NCBI RefSeq assembly: GCF_023015885.1
Contig: NZ_JALKBE010000001.1
Location: 620,001 to 684,000, forward strand
Direction of reading: 5' to 3'
Origin: Aliiroseovarius sp. S1123
GTDB taxonomy: Bacteria > Pseudomonadota > Alphaproteobacteria > Rhodobacterales > Rhodobacteraceae
DNA: 64,000 nt
Made by a program: the position numbers and the translations under genes. Each line of letters starts with the position of its first letter. The stretch's first letter is position 1. Shown piece by piece: positions 20,302-29,205 of this stretch. Under the pieces are notes generated by a model, which had not been told where the DNA came from, made no database searches, and saw only the letters and a list, made by a program, of their open reading frames with translations.

Positions 20302-21058
20302 AGCTCTGCCCAAATGGCCCGAGGGTGTTGAAAAACGCGTTCTGGCCAGTGTGGACAGCACGAATGAAGAGGCCCGGCGTATTGCGCCGGGCCTTTTGGG
20401 CCCCACATGGGTGCTTGCGCATGAGCAAACCGCCGGGCGCGGACGGCGGGGCAGGCCATGGGCCGCACCGCGCGGCCACTTCTCGGCGACGCTGGTCATG
20501 CGTCCGAACGAGACCCCGGATAAGGTCGCGCTACGCAGCTTCGTGGCATCCTTGGCGCTTTATGATGCATTCGCCGCGGCCACCGGGCGCACCAGCGGAT
20601 TGTCGTTGAAATGGCCCAATGACGTGCTTCTAAATGGCGGTAAGGTCGCAGGCATCCTTCTGGAAAGCGCCGGCCTTGCAGGGGGGCAGGTCAGCCACAT
20701 CGCCATCGGGATCGGCGTAAACCTGATCGAGGCACCACAGACCGAGCAGATTGAAGCCACCGCCGTGGCCCCCGTCAGTTTGGCTGGCGAGACGGGCGTT
20801 CAGCTGACACCCGAAGAGTTTCTGGGCTTTTTGGCCCCGGCCTATCAGCATTACGAGACCCAGTTCACCACCTACGGGTTCGAACCCATCCGCGAGGCGT
20901 GGCTGGCCCGCGCCGCCCGTCTGGGCGAGGTCATCACCGCCCGCACCACCCGCGACGAATACGTGGGACGATTTGAAACAGTGGACGCGCAGGGCAACCT
21001 TGTCCTATCAACAGCAAAATCCCGCGAGGTCATCCCCGCGGCCGAGATCTTTTTCTGA
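20291..21058 (+). CDS. birA: Biotin--[acetyl-CoA-carboxylase] ligase
   Basis: Activates biotin to biotinyl-AMP and transfers it to carboxylase carrier domains such as the one at 1-204. At 255 residues it lacks the N-terminal DNA-binding domain of E. coli BirA, so it is a monofunctional ligase. Visible motifs are [13 protein letters not shown] (biotinyl-5'-AMP loop) and [20 protein letters not shown] (catalytic Lys). The only reasonable start is the TTG at 20291 inside nuoN, suggesting translational coupling. Confidence 0.94.
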   Translation: MSNKALPKWPEGVEKRVLASVDSTNEEARRIAPGLLGPTWVLAHEQTAGRGRRGRPWAAPRGHFSATLVMRPNETPDKVALRSFVASLALYDAFAAATGRTSGLSLKWPNDVLLNGGKVAGILLESAGLAGGQVSHIAIGIGVNLIEAPQTEQIEATAVAPVSLAGETGVQLTPEEFLGFLAPAYQHYETQFTTYGFEPIREAWLARAARLGEVITARTTRDEYVGRFETVDAQGNLVLSTAKSREVIPAAEIFF

Positions 21059-21069
21059 AGGAGTGGCCC

Positions 21070-21849
21070 ATGCTTCTGGCCATTGACTGCGGCAACACGA
21101 ACACCGTTTTCTCGATCTGGGATGGCGAAAAATTCCTGTGCACGCTCAGAACGTCCACACACCATTCGCGCACTGCGGATGCCTATTTCACGTGGTTCTC
21201 GACGCTGATCAATCACTACAAGATTGATCCACAGATTACCGGCGTTGCGATCAGCTCGACCGTGCCGCGCGTGGTGTGGAACCTGCGTGTTTTCGCGGAT
21301 CGCTTCTTTGGCTTGCGCCCGCTGGTCGTCGGCAAACCTGATTGTCTGCTACCGGTTGCGCCGCGTGTAGATCAAGGGACCACGCCCGGTCCGGATCGTC
21401 TGGCCAACGCCGTGGCTGGGTACGAACGCTATGGCGGCGACTGCATGGTGGTGGATTTCGGCACAGCGACGAATATCGACGTGGTGGCCCATGACGGGGC
21501 CTATATCGGCGGCGTGATTGCCCCCGGCGTGAACCTGTCGCTGGAAGCTCTGCACCAAGGGGCGGCGGCCCTGCCGCATGTGGACGTCACCCAACCCGAC
21601 AAAGTGATCGGCACCAACACCGTTGGCTGCATCCAGTCCGGCATTTTTTGGGGCTATGTGGGCCTTGTGCAGGGGCTGGTGCAAAAAGTGAAAGACGAAT
21701 ACGGCCTTCCCATGAAGGTCATCGGAACCGGAGGGCTCGCGCCGCTCTTTGAACAAGGCGCGCATCTATACGACAAGATCGATGAAGATCTGACCATGCA
21801 CGGGCTTGTGCGCATCTACGACTACAATAAGGAACAGGGCAACATATGA
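21070..21849 (+). CDS. coaX: Type III pantothenate kinase
   Basis: Phosphorylates pantothenate in the first step of coenzyme A synthesis. The 259-residue protein has the ASKHA-fold phosphate loop AIDCGNTNTVFSIWDG at the N-terminus, the GPDRLANAVAGYERYGG segment and the second nucleotide-binding motif DFGTATNID. GAAGGAG precedes the ATG. It lies between birA and the RNase J gene, overlapping the latter by 4 bases. Confidence 0.95.
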   Translation: MLLAIDCGNTNTVFSIWDGEKFLCTLRTSTHHSRTADAYFTWFSTLINHYKIDPQITGVAISSTVPRVVWNLRVFADRFFGLRPLVVGKPDCLLPVAPRVDQGTTPGPDRLANAVAGYERYGGDCMVVDFGTATNIDVVAHDGAYIGGVIAPGVNLSLEALHQGAAALPHVDVTQPDKVIGTNTVGCIQSGIFWGYVGLVQGLVQKVKDEYGLPMKVIGTGGLAPLFEQGAHLYDKIDEDLTMHGLVRIYDYNKEQGNI

Positions 21850-23507
21850 GTGCTGACCGTCTGATTTACCTCCCGCTGGGGGGCGCCGGCGAGATCGGCA
21901 TGAACGCCTATGTCTATGGCTATGGCAAGCCCGGCAAGGAGCGACTGATCCTTGTGGATCTTGGCGTGACCTTCCCGGATATGGATACGACGCCGGGCGT
22001 GAACCTGATCATGCCCGATATTTCGTGGCTGGTAGAGAATGTCGACCGCCTGGAAGCCATCTTCATCACCCACGCACACGAGGATCATGTGGGCGCAGTC
22101 GGGCGTCTCTATTCGAAACTGAAGGCGCCGATCCACGCACGCCCCTTCACCCGCTACCACGCGCAACGCAAGCTGGAAGAAGCAGGGCAGGTGCCCGAGG
22201 TTGTAATTACGGCTGGCGTTTATCCGCAGGTCATCGAGGCCGGGCCCTTTAAGGTCTCGTTCCTGCCTCTGAGCCACTCGATCCCCGAAAGTGCGGGCCT
22301 GGTCATCGACACGCCTGCAGGCCGGATCGTGCATACCGGCGACTTCAAGCTGGATGAAACCCCGGTTCTAGGCGATGCGTTTGATGAAGACCTGTGGCGC
22401 GAGGTGGCAAAGCCGGGCGTGAAGGCATTGGTCTGCGACTCGACAAACGTGTTTTCACCCGCACCCGGGCGTTCCGAGGCCGAAGTTGGCCCCGAGCTGA
22501 CCCAGTTGATCAAGGACGCACCGCATATGGTGGTGGCAACCACCTTTGCCTCGAACGTGGCACGGGTAAAGCAACTGGCAGATGCGGGTAAGGCCGCTGG
22601 CCGTTCGGTCTGTCTGCTGGGGCGCGCCATGCGCCGGATGATTCAGGCAGGGATCGAGACCTCGGTCCTGCACGACTTCCCGACCACCGTGACACCAGAA
22701 GATGCACGCGACATCCCGCGCGAAAACCTGATGCTGATCGTAACCGGATCGCAGGGCGAAAGGCGTGCGGCCTCGGCTCAACTGGCGCGGGGCAAGTATA
22801 TGGGCCTGTCGATGGCGGAAGGGGACATGTTCCTGTTCTCGTCCAAGACCATTCCAGGCAACGAGCGCGGCGTAATCCGCATCATGAACGCGTTCTCGGA
22901 AATGGGTGTGGAGCTGGTCGCAGAGAACGACCGTTATCACGTCTCAGGCCACGCGAACCGCCCGGATTTGCAGCGCGTGCACGAGATCATCAACCCGCAA
23001 ATGGTCATCCCCATGCATGGCGAACACCGCCACCTGCGCGAACATGCCAAACTGGCCGAGAAGGGCGGGCGCCTCTCGATGGTTGTGGTAAACGGCGCGG
23101 TCTGTGACCTGACGGGTGATGCACCGCATGTAGTGGAACATGTTGAAACGGATCGTATTTATCTGGATGGAGACATCCTGATCGGAGCGCTGGACGGGAT
23201 CGTCCGCGACCGGATCCGATTGGCGCTGAACGGCCATGTCATCGTGAACGTCATTCTGGATGGCGACGAGCCGCTGGGTGAGCCGTGGGTCGAGCTGATG
23301 GGCCTGCCCGAGGTCGGCCATTCAAATGCACCGCTTGTGGATGTGCTGGAAGAGGATCTGGGACAGTTCCTGATGCGGGCGTCGAACAAGACGTTGCGTG
23401 ATGAGGACAAGCTGGGCGACGAGCTGAAACGCATCGCTCGGAAGTCTACGAATGACGAGATCGGGCGCAAACCGGAAGTGACCATCGTTGTCAGCCGGTT
23501 AGAGTAA
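21846..23507 (+). CDS. rnj: Ribonuclease J
   Basis: A beta-CASP metallo-beta-lactamase ribonuclease of 553 residues, involved in mRNA turnover and rRNA maturation. The zinc motif HAHEDH is at residues 76-81, PLSHSIPESAGLVI and HTGDFKLDETP supply further ligands, and the beta-CASP part ends with HVSGHANRPDLQRVHEIINP and PMHGEHRHLREHAKLA. The start overlaps coaX (ATGA), so it ends the long nuo-to-rnj gene chain. Confidence 0.95.
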   Translation: MSADRLIYLPLGGAGEIGMNAYVYGYGKPGKERLILVDLGVTFPDMDTTPGVNLIMPDISWLVENVDRLEAIFITHAHEDHVGAVGRLYSKLKAPIHARPFTRYHAQRKLEEAGQVPEVVITAGVYPQVIEAGPFKVSFLPLSHSIPESAGLVIDTPAGRIVHTGDFKLDETPVLGDAFDEDLWREVAKPGVKALVCDSTNVFSPAPGRSEAEVGPELTQLIKDAPHMVVATTFASNVARVKQLADAGKAAGRSVCLLGRAMRRMIQAGIETSVLHDFPTTVTPEDARDIPRENLMLIVTGSQGERRAASAQLARGKYMGLSMAEGDMFLFSSKTIPGNERGVIRIMNAFSEMGVELVAENDRYHVSGHANRPDLQRVHEIINPQMVIPMHGEHRHLREHAKLAEKGGRLSMVVVNGAVCDLTGDAPHVVEHVETDRIYLDGDILIGALDGIVRDRIRLALNGHVIVNVILDGDEPLGEPWVELMGLPEVGHSNAPLVDVLEEDLGQFLMRASNKTLRDEDKLGDELKRIARKSTNDEIGRKPEVTIVVSRLE

Positions 23508-23537
23508 GCAGGAGCCTTTGGGCACCTGTTCCGCGGG

Positions 23538-24209
23538 TTAGATTTCGCCGTAGTTTGGGCTGCGGCGGATCAACCACTGACCCGCGGGACCGCACATCAC
23601 GATCTCCCATTCGGTCTCGGATGTGAATTTCTGAACGGCACGATAAACACCGTGTTGAAAGCTGTTCGGGTCTGGCCGCCAGTCGTCGCCCAGGATGAAG
23701 CCCCCGGGTTTGACCTGCCGCGACAGGGCCTGTACCTCGCGATAAGTGTCTTCGAACGCGTGGCTTGCGTCCAGATAGGCCCAATCCAGAGGCGCATCGA
23801 TCACATCGGCGCAGTCCGGATAGAAACCCTCGATCACATGACATTCTGTGTCCGGGTGTAGCACGCAGCGCAGCGTGGTTTCCTGCCGCGCAAGTTCAGT
23901 GGGCAATTCGCCACCATTCAAATATGCCCCCTTTCCCCAGTCAAATGTCTCGCCCAATTGGGTCCACCGGTCGATCAGGTACAGTAACCGTGGCTTGACC
24001 TGATTACAGATCAATTCTGAGAAATGGCCACGAAACACGCCGATTTCCGCGCCAACCGAATTTTGCGGCAGCAGATCAAGGATATACCGGCGCCTGTTTA
24101 GGCGGTTGATCTCGGATTGCGGAAAAGGGAACGCTTCGTGTGTCATCGCCAACGAGGCTTCAGCGTCTTCGGGCTGAAGCCCCGTAGGGATCGCGATCTG
24201 CCGCGCCAT
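23538..24209 (-). CDS. Class I SAM-dependent methyltransferase family protein
   Basis: A 223-residue protein with a Rossmann-like methyltransferase core: GAEIGVFRGHFSELI (motif I, residues about 54-68), YLIDRWTQ (acidic residue after strand 2), the DWAYLDASHAFEDTYREVQ segment (motif IV) and GGFILGDDW. This resembles the Methyltransf_24 group that often acts on sugars or small metabolites. Its ATG abuts the stop of the RNA helicase gene with no gap, so the two are co-transcribed. Substrate unknown. Confidence 0.8.
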   Translation of the reverse strand: MARQIAIPTGLQPEDAEASLAMTHEAFPFPQSEINRLNRRRYILDLLPQNSVGAEIGVFRGHFSELICNQVKPRLLYLIDRWTQLGETFDWGKGAYLNGGELPTELARQETTLRCVLHPDTECHVIEGFYPDCADVIDAPLDWAYLDASHAFEDTYREVQALSRQVKPGGFILGDDWRPDPNSFQHGVYRAVQKFTSETEWEIVMCGPAGQWLIRRSPNYGEI

Positions 24210-25628
24210 TTAGCCTGCGCGACGCTCGTCAAAGCTTTTGGCGATGAACTCGGGCAGGTGATCGCCCATGCCAACAACCTTGTTCCCGCCACCACGATTG
24301 TTGCCACGGCCGCGCGATTTGTTGCGGTCGTTGCGCTCGGGCTTGGCCTCTGGCTGCGGCTGTTCCGCTGGAGCGGTATCTGCAACGACGTCCTTGGGCT
24401 TATCGCTTTTACGCTGACGGGCGGGCTTTTCGGCCTTGTCCTCGTCCGATTTTGCACTGCTGCGCTTGGGCTTTTCGTCTTTCAGCGGATTGTCGACCCG
24501 CGGAACTTCTTTTTCGATCAGCCGCTCGACCGCGTCCAGATTCTTTTCGTCGCGCGGCTCGCAGATCATGATGGCTTTGCCTTCACGCCCCGCACGCCCG
24601 GTACGCCCGATGCGGTGAACATAGTCTTCCGCATGCCCCGGCACATCATAGTTGAATACGTGGCTTACATTCGGAATGTCCAACCCGCGCGCTGCCACGT
24701 CTGATGCACACAAGAACCGAAGTGTGCCTGCGCGGAACCCATCCAGAACTTCCATACGTTTGGATTGTTCCAGATCACCGTGGATCGGGGCTGCGTCATA
24801 GCCATACTTGCTAAGAGATTTCGCGCAGATATCCACGTCCGTCTTCCGGTTGCAGAAAATGATCGCGTTGGTGCACTTGTCACCTTCGCGGTCGATCAGG
24901 GCACGCAGAAGTTTGCGCTTCTCGCTTGCCGCACGATCGCGGCGCGAGGGTTTGAACATGCACAGTTCCTGTGTGATCGTCTCGGACGTGGTGGCCTGAC
25001 GGGCGACCTCGATCCGTTCGGGGTTGGACAGGAAGGTGTTGGTGATCCGCTCGATTTCCGGCGCCATTGTGGCCGAGAAGAACAGAGTTTGGCGGGTAAA
25101 CGGTGTCAGACCGAAGATACGCTCGATGTCGGGAATGAACCCCATGTCGAGCATCCGGTCGGCTTCGTCCACCACCATGATTTGCACACCAGTCAGAAGC
25201 AGCTTGCCGCGCTCGAAATGGTCCAGCAAGCGGCCGGGTGTTGCGATCAGAACGTCGACACCGCGGTCGATCAGCTGATCTTGTTCCTTGAAGCTGACAC
25301 CGCCGATTAGAAGGGCTTTGGTCAGTTTCACATGCTTGGCGTAAACGTCGAAGTTTTCCGCAACCTGTGCGGCCAGCTCGCGAGTCGGGCAGAGCACCAG
25401 CGATCGCGGCATACGTGCACGGGCGCGGCCACGCGCAAGGGCCGAGATCATGGGCAGCGTGAACGAGGCTGTCTTGCCGGTGCCGGTCTGGGCAATGCCC
25501 AACACGTCGCGGCCTTCAAGGGCAGGGGGAATGGCGCCTGCCTGAATGGGGGTCGGGCTTTCATAGCCCGCTTCGTCAATAGCTTTCAGCACCTTGGGGC
25601 TGAGTTTCAGATCGGAGAATTTTGTCAA
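24210..25628 (-). CDS. DEAD-box ATP-dependent RNA helicase
   Basis: An RNA helicase of about 472 residues (RhlE-like). In order: the Q-motif around FSDLKLSPKVLKAI...PTPIQ, Walker A AQTGTGKT, PTRELA, TPGRLLDH, DEAD, SAT, then the helicase C-terminal domain with ARGLDIPNV and HRIGRTGRAGR, and a Lys/Arg/Gly-rich disordered tail (SRGRGNNRGGGNK) likely to contact RNA. I chose a TTG start at 25628 because AAAGG lies 7-8 bases upstream and the protein then begins MTKFSD; the ATG at 25703 would add 25 unrelated residues. Confidence 0.92.
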   Translation of the reverse strand: MTKFSDLKLSPKVLKAIDEAGYESPTPIQAGAIPPALEGRDVLGIAQTGTGKTASFTLPMISALARGRARARMPRSLVLCPTRELAAQVAENFDVYAKHVKLTKALLIGGVSFKEQDQLIDRGVDVLIATPGRLLDHFERGKLLLTGVQIMVVDEADRMLDMGFIPDIERIFGLTPFTRQTLFFSATMAPEIERITNTFLSNPERIEVARQATTSETITQELCMFKPSRRDRAASEKRKLLRALIDREGDKCTNAIIFCNRKTDVDICAKSLSKYGYDAAPIHGDLEQSKRMEVLDGFRAGTLRFLCASDVAARGLDIPNVSHVFNYDVPGHAEDYVHRIGRTGRAGREGKAIMICEPRDEKNLDAVERLIEKEVPRVDNPLKDEKPKRSSAKSDEDKAEKPARQRKSDKPKDVVADTAPAEQPQPEAKPERNDRNKSRGRGNNRGGGNKVVGMGDHLPEFIAKSFDERRAG

Positions 25629-25924
25629 AAGAGGGCCTTTGCAGTTTGCAGCTCGTGTCGGCCGCAATTTCAGCACGGCCTGTTCAACCGGATTGCTGAA
25701 CATCTCACGCTGTGGGAATACTGTTTATAGTGTGAAAGGTCAAGGAAATGGGGGCATCGCCCGCTCACAGCGCAAAACACTGCTAACTAGGCTATTTTTC
25801 GCCCAAACATGGTGATCTTCGCGACCTAGATGAAATTCAGATGAAGCGAGGCGCGACATATGCCACATTGCATTGCGTCGCCACCGATGCGGTTGAATAG
25901 CCTTGATTTCAGGAGGGCCACTCT

Positions 25925-26542
25925 GTGCAATTCCCCTCAATCGAACGAATGCTGAAAACGCTCCATGGCTGGATCGGAGTGCTTCTATTGCCTTGGATCG
26001 TTTTGGTCGGCGTTACGGGTTTGTACATGAACCACGCTCGGGCCGTGAGTGACTTCCTGTCACCTGCTGCATACGACGAGTCGCAGTTTGAAAGCTGGCC
26101 TTCTGCTGCGCCAGTTACACAAGGTGACGCGCGCAGGCTGGCGTACAAAATCTATCCAGAGGCAGAGTTTGAAGAGGGGAAATCGTCGAAATATCATGAC
26201 CGACCTGTCTGGAAGTTTAAATCAGGCTCGGATCAGGTTCTGGTCGAACGCAACACGGGTCATTATTGGGTTAAAACATGGTTTACCCGCGAGACATTCT
26301 CCCCCGATGGCCAGCTTTTGCATTCGAAACGCTATTGGGGTTCGGTCATGGACCGCATCCACAATTATGGTTGGATCGACTCTACGTTTGGACGATGGAT
26401 TACCGACATCGTCGCAGGCTGTTTCGTTCTGTTCGCCCTGTCTGGGGTGACGCTGTTTCTGATGCCGCGCTTACGTCGGCGCAGAAATAGGCGCGCCCGT
26501 TTGCGCGCGGCATCGGCGTCAACCATCAGCGCCTCGAAGTGA
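25925..26542 (+). CDS. PepSY-associated transmembrane protein
   Basis: A 205-residue inner-membrane protein with an N-terminal helix (LLLPWIVLVGVTGLYMNH, about 20-37), a periplasmic PepSY-like domain (about 60-130), and a second helix (about 157-178) followed by a very basic cytoplasmic tail rich in arginine. Such proteins are often associated with iron uptake or flavin/heme membrane redox systems, but no TonB receptor is adjacent. It starts at a GTG after CAGGAGGG. Role unknown. Confidence 0.8.
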   Translation: MQFPSIERMLKTLHGWIGVLLLPWIVLVGVTGLYMNHARAVSDFLSPAAYDESQFESWPSAAPVTQGDARRLAYKIYPEAEFEEGKSSKYHDRPVWKFKSGSDQVLVERNTGHYWVKTWFTRETFSPDGQLLHSKRYWGSVMDRIHNYGWIDSTFGRWITDIVAGCFVLFALSGVTLFLMPRLRRRRNRRARLRAASASTISASK

Positions 26543-26579
26543 GGCTTCTGAGATTTGGGATGTGTCCGTAAGTGAGTTG

Positions 26580-26602
26580 GGCGGGTGCAATTTTGCCCCG
26601 CC
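26580..26602. terminator. Hairpin between convergent PepSY and prfC genes
   Basis: GGCGGG (26580-26585) pairs with CCCGCC (26597-26602), and the stem is extended inside by GCA/TGC across one bulged T. It lies between the two convergent 3' ends and could stop transcription from both sides. The T-run is weak, so factor-independent termination is uncertain. Confidence 0.5.
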
Positions 26603-26607
26603 GCTTG

Positions 26608-28215
26608 TCAGACCATCATTTCCTTGGTGGCTGACAGTCTTAGGTCCGGATAGTCACGTTCAACACGGTCGATATCCCATTGAAGACGCGTCAAAAACAC
26701 CGGGTCGCCGTCATTGTCATGGGCGATGTGCTGCTTGTTGGCGTTCACCAGCTTTTCGACTTCGTCCTTGTCGCCGATGATCCAGCGGGCCGAGGTGAAT
26801 TGTGACTGCTCGAAGCGCACGGGCAGGCCGTATTCCAGCTCGATCCGGCTGGCGAGGACTTCGAACTGAAGTGCACCGACGACGCCGACGATAAAGCCCG
26901 AGCCGATGTTGGGTTTGAAGACCTTGGCGGCCCCTTCTTCCGCAAACTGCATCAGCGCCTTTTCAAGGTGTTTGGCTTTCATCGGATCGCCAGCGCGGAC
27001 GCCCTGCAGAAGTTCTGGCGCGAAGGACGGAATTCCAGTGGCGCGGATCATCTCGCCTTCGGTCAGCGTGTCACCGATGCGCAACTGGCCGTGGTTCGGA
27101 ATGCCGATGATGTCGCCGGCCCAAGCCTCTTCCGCGAGTTCACGGTCCGAGGCAAGGAACAGCACCGGGTTCGACACCGCCATCGGCTTTTTCGAGCGCA
27201 CATGGGTCAGTTTCATGCCGCGCTTAAAGTGGCCCGAGGCCAGACGCATGAAGGCCACGCGGTCGCGGTGCTTCGGGTCCATGTTGGCCTGAACCTTGAA
27301 GACAAAGCCTGCGACCTTCTTTTCCTCGGGCGCAATTGCACGTGGATCGGCTTGTTGGGGCTGCGGTTCCGGGCCGTAATCGGCGATGCCCTGCATCAGT
27401 TCTTGCACACCAAACGAATTGATGGCGGAACCGAACCAAATCGGGGTCATGTGACCTTCCAGAACCGATTGCGGGTCGAGCGTGGGCAGAAGTTCCTTGG
27501 CCATTTCGACCTCTTCCAGAAACTTCTCAAGCAGATGCTCGGGTACATGTTCGGCCAGTTTGGGATCGTCCAGGCCTTTGATCTCGATGGTTTCGGCAAC
27601 CACATTGCGGTCGGCGCGGTCCATCAGCTCCAAACGGTCATTCAGCAGGTCATAGGTCCCCATGAAGTCGCGCCCCATGCCGATGGGCCAGCTGGCAGGG
27701 GAGACGTCGATGGCGAGGTTTTCCTGAATCTCGTCAATAATATCAAAGGTATCGCGGCTTTCGCGGTCCATCTTGTTACAGAAAGTCAGGATCGGAAGGT
27801 CACGCAGGCGGCAGACCTCGAACAATTTCTGCGTCTGGCTTTCCACACCTTTCGCCCCGTCGATCACCATGACGGCGGCGTCTACTGCGGTTAGCGTGCG
27901 ATAGGTGTCTTCCGAGAAGTCCGAGTGGCCGGGCGTGTCGACCAGATTGAACCGGTACTTGCCGAAATCAAACGACATGGCCGAGGCCGAGACCGAGATG
28001 CCCCGATCCTGTTCCATCTTCATGAAGTCCGAGCGCGTGCGGCGTGCCTCGCCCTTGGCGCGCACCTGACCCGCCATCTGAATGGCGCCACCATACAGAA
28101 GGAACTTTTCAGTCAGAGTCGTCTTGCCGGCGTCCGGGTGGCTGATGATCGCAAATGTGCGACGGCGCGCAATCTCGGGCGGCAATTCGGGGCGGTTTGT
28201 TTTCGTATCCAACAT
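26608..28215 (-). CDS. prfC: Peptide chain release factor 3
   Basis: A translational GTPase of 535 residues that recycles RF1/RF2 after termination. G1 is HPDAGKTTLTE, the switch region contains DRGISVSASAMSF, G3 is DTPGHSDFSEDTYR, and G4 is CNKMDRE. The remainder carries EF-Tu-like domain II and the RF3 C-terminal domain. I use the ATG at 28215; an in-frame ATG at 28224 is also possible. Confidence 0.95.
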   Translation of the reverse strand: MLDTKTNRPELPPEIARRRTFAIISHPDAGKTTLTEKFLLYGGAIQMAGQVRAKGEARRTRSDFMKMEQDRGISVSASAMSFDFGKYRFNLVDTPGHSDFSEDTYRTLTAVDAAVMVIDGAKGVESQTQKLFEVCRLRDLPILTFCNKMDRESRDTFDIIDEIQENLAIDVSPASWPIGMGRDFMGTYDLLNDRLELMDRADRNVVAETIEIKGLDDPKLAEHVPEHLLEKFLEEVEMAKELLPTLDPQSVLEGHMTPIWFGSAINSFGVQELMQGIADYGPEPQPQQADPRAIAPEEKKVAGFVFKVQANMDPKHRDRVAFMRLASGHFKRGMKLTHVRSKKPMAVSNPVLFLASDRELAEEAWAGDIIGIPNHGQLRIGDTLTEGEMIRATGIPSFAPELLQGVRAGDPMKAKHLEKALMQFAEEGAAKVFKPNIGSGFIVGVVGALQFEVLASRIELEYGLPVRFEQSQFTSARWIIGDKDEVEKLVNANKQHIAHDNDGDPVFLTRLQWDIDRVERDYPDLRLSATKEMMV

Positions 28216-28320
28216 GGGTCGCATATAGCGACGAGGGCAGGGTGGTGCAACATGCAGGTTGCGTTCGGGATGCGCGGACCGCTAGGTGTTGGAAAACCAA
28301 AAATTGCAGTGGAGGATCAC

Positions 28321-29100
28321 ATGGATCTGGGAATTTCGGGAAAGAAAGCGCTGGTCTGCGCGTCGTCGAAGGGCTTAGGGTTTGGCTGCGCGCAGGCGCT
28401 GGCGCGCGAAGGCGTGTCGCTGGTGATGAACGCGCGGACCGAGGGGCCGTTGCTTGAAGCCGCAGAGGTTATCCGTGCTGAAACAGGTGTCGACGTGGTA
28501 ACGGTCGCCGCTGACATTACCTCGGACGACGGCCGCGCGCGCGTTCTGGACGCGGCGGGCGAGGTTGATATCCTTGTGACCAATGCCGGCGGCCCACCCC
28601 CCGGCACATGGACAGATTGGGAGCGGGAGGCATTCATCGAGGCGTTTGACGCCAACATGCTGACCCCGATTGCACTGATGCAGGCGTTGATCCCCGGCAT
28701 GGCAGCGCGTGGTTGGGGCCGTGTGGTGAACATCACCAGTGTCTCGGTAAAAGCGCCGATTGCAGTGTTGGGTCTGTCCAACACAGCACGCACGGGCTTG
28801 ACTGGCTTTGTCGCGGGTGTGTCGCGCCAGATGGCCGGGCAGGGCGTGATCATCAACAACCTGTTGCCGGGTCTGCATGACACGGACCGCATGATTTCAC
28901 TGGATCAGGCTGCGGCGGATGCGGGTGGTGTGTCCTTTGACGAGGCCCGCGCCCAAAAATACGCCACGCTTCCCGCGGGCCGTTACGGCACCAAGGAAGA
29001 GTTCGGCGCCACTTGTGCGTTCATGTGCTCGCAACATGCTGGGTTCATGGTCGGACAGAATGTGCTTCTGGATGGCGGGGCCACGAACACAACGCTTTAA
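28321..29100 (+). CDS. SDR-family protein lacking the catalytic Tyr and Lys
   Basis: A 259-residue Rossmann-fold protein of the short-chain dehydrogenase/reductase superfamily: KKALVCASSKGLGFG (nucleotide loop, with the first Gly of TGxxxGxG replaced), NAGGPPPG after strand 4, and NITSVSVKAP with the catalytic Ser at 140. The usual YxxxK is absent: the corresponding residues in GLSNTARTGL are Ser153 and Arg157. A diverged 3-oxoacyl-ACP-reductase-like SDR group with this pattern is known. Activity is uncertain. GGAGG precedes the ATG. Confidence 0.88.
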   Translation: MDLGISGKKALVCASSKGLGFGCAQALAREGVSLVMNARTEGPLLEAAEVIRAETGVDVVTVAADITSDDGRARVLDAAGEVDILVTNAGGPPPGTWTDWEREAFIEAFDANMLTPIALMQALIPGMAARGWGRVVNITSVSVKAPIAVLGLSNTARTGLTGFVAGVSRQMAGQGVIINNLLPGLHDTDRMISLDQAAADAGGVSFDEARAQKYATLPAGRYGTKEEFGATCAFMCSQHAGFMVGQNVLLDGGATNTTL

Positions 29101-29205
29101 ACCCACAAAGATTGGTTGGCGGTGCCGGGGAAGGCTTGTGATTTCCCCCGGCATGCATACTTTTGCCGCCACACCCGTTTTACCGTCCGATAAGGGAGAC
29201 ACAGG

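Noticed and set aside
20291-20305. A frameshift or missing start in birA
   Set aside because: Although there is no ATG, the TTG inside nuoN gives a full-length ligase with all motifs, so an unusual start is the simpler explanation.
18253-20499. A 748-codon minus-strand frame opposite nuoM-nuoN
   Set aside because: An antisense shadow of conserved genes with no plausible start signal or domain.
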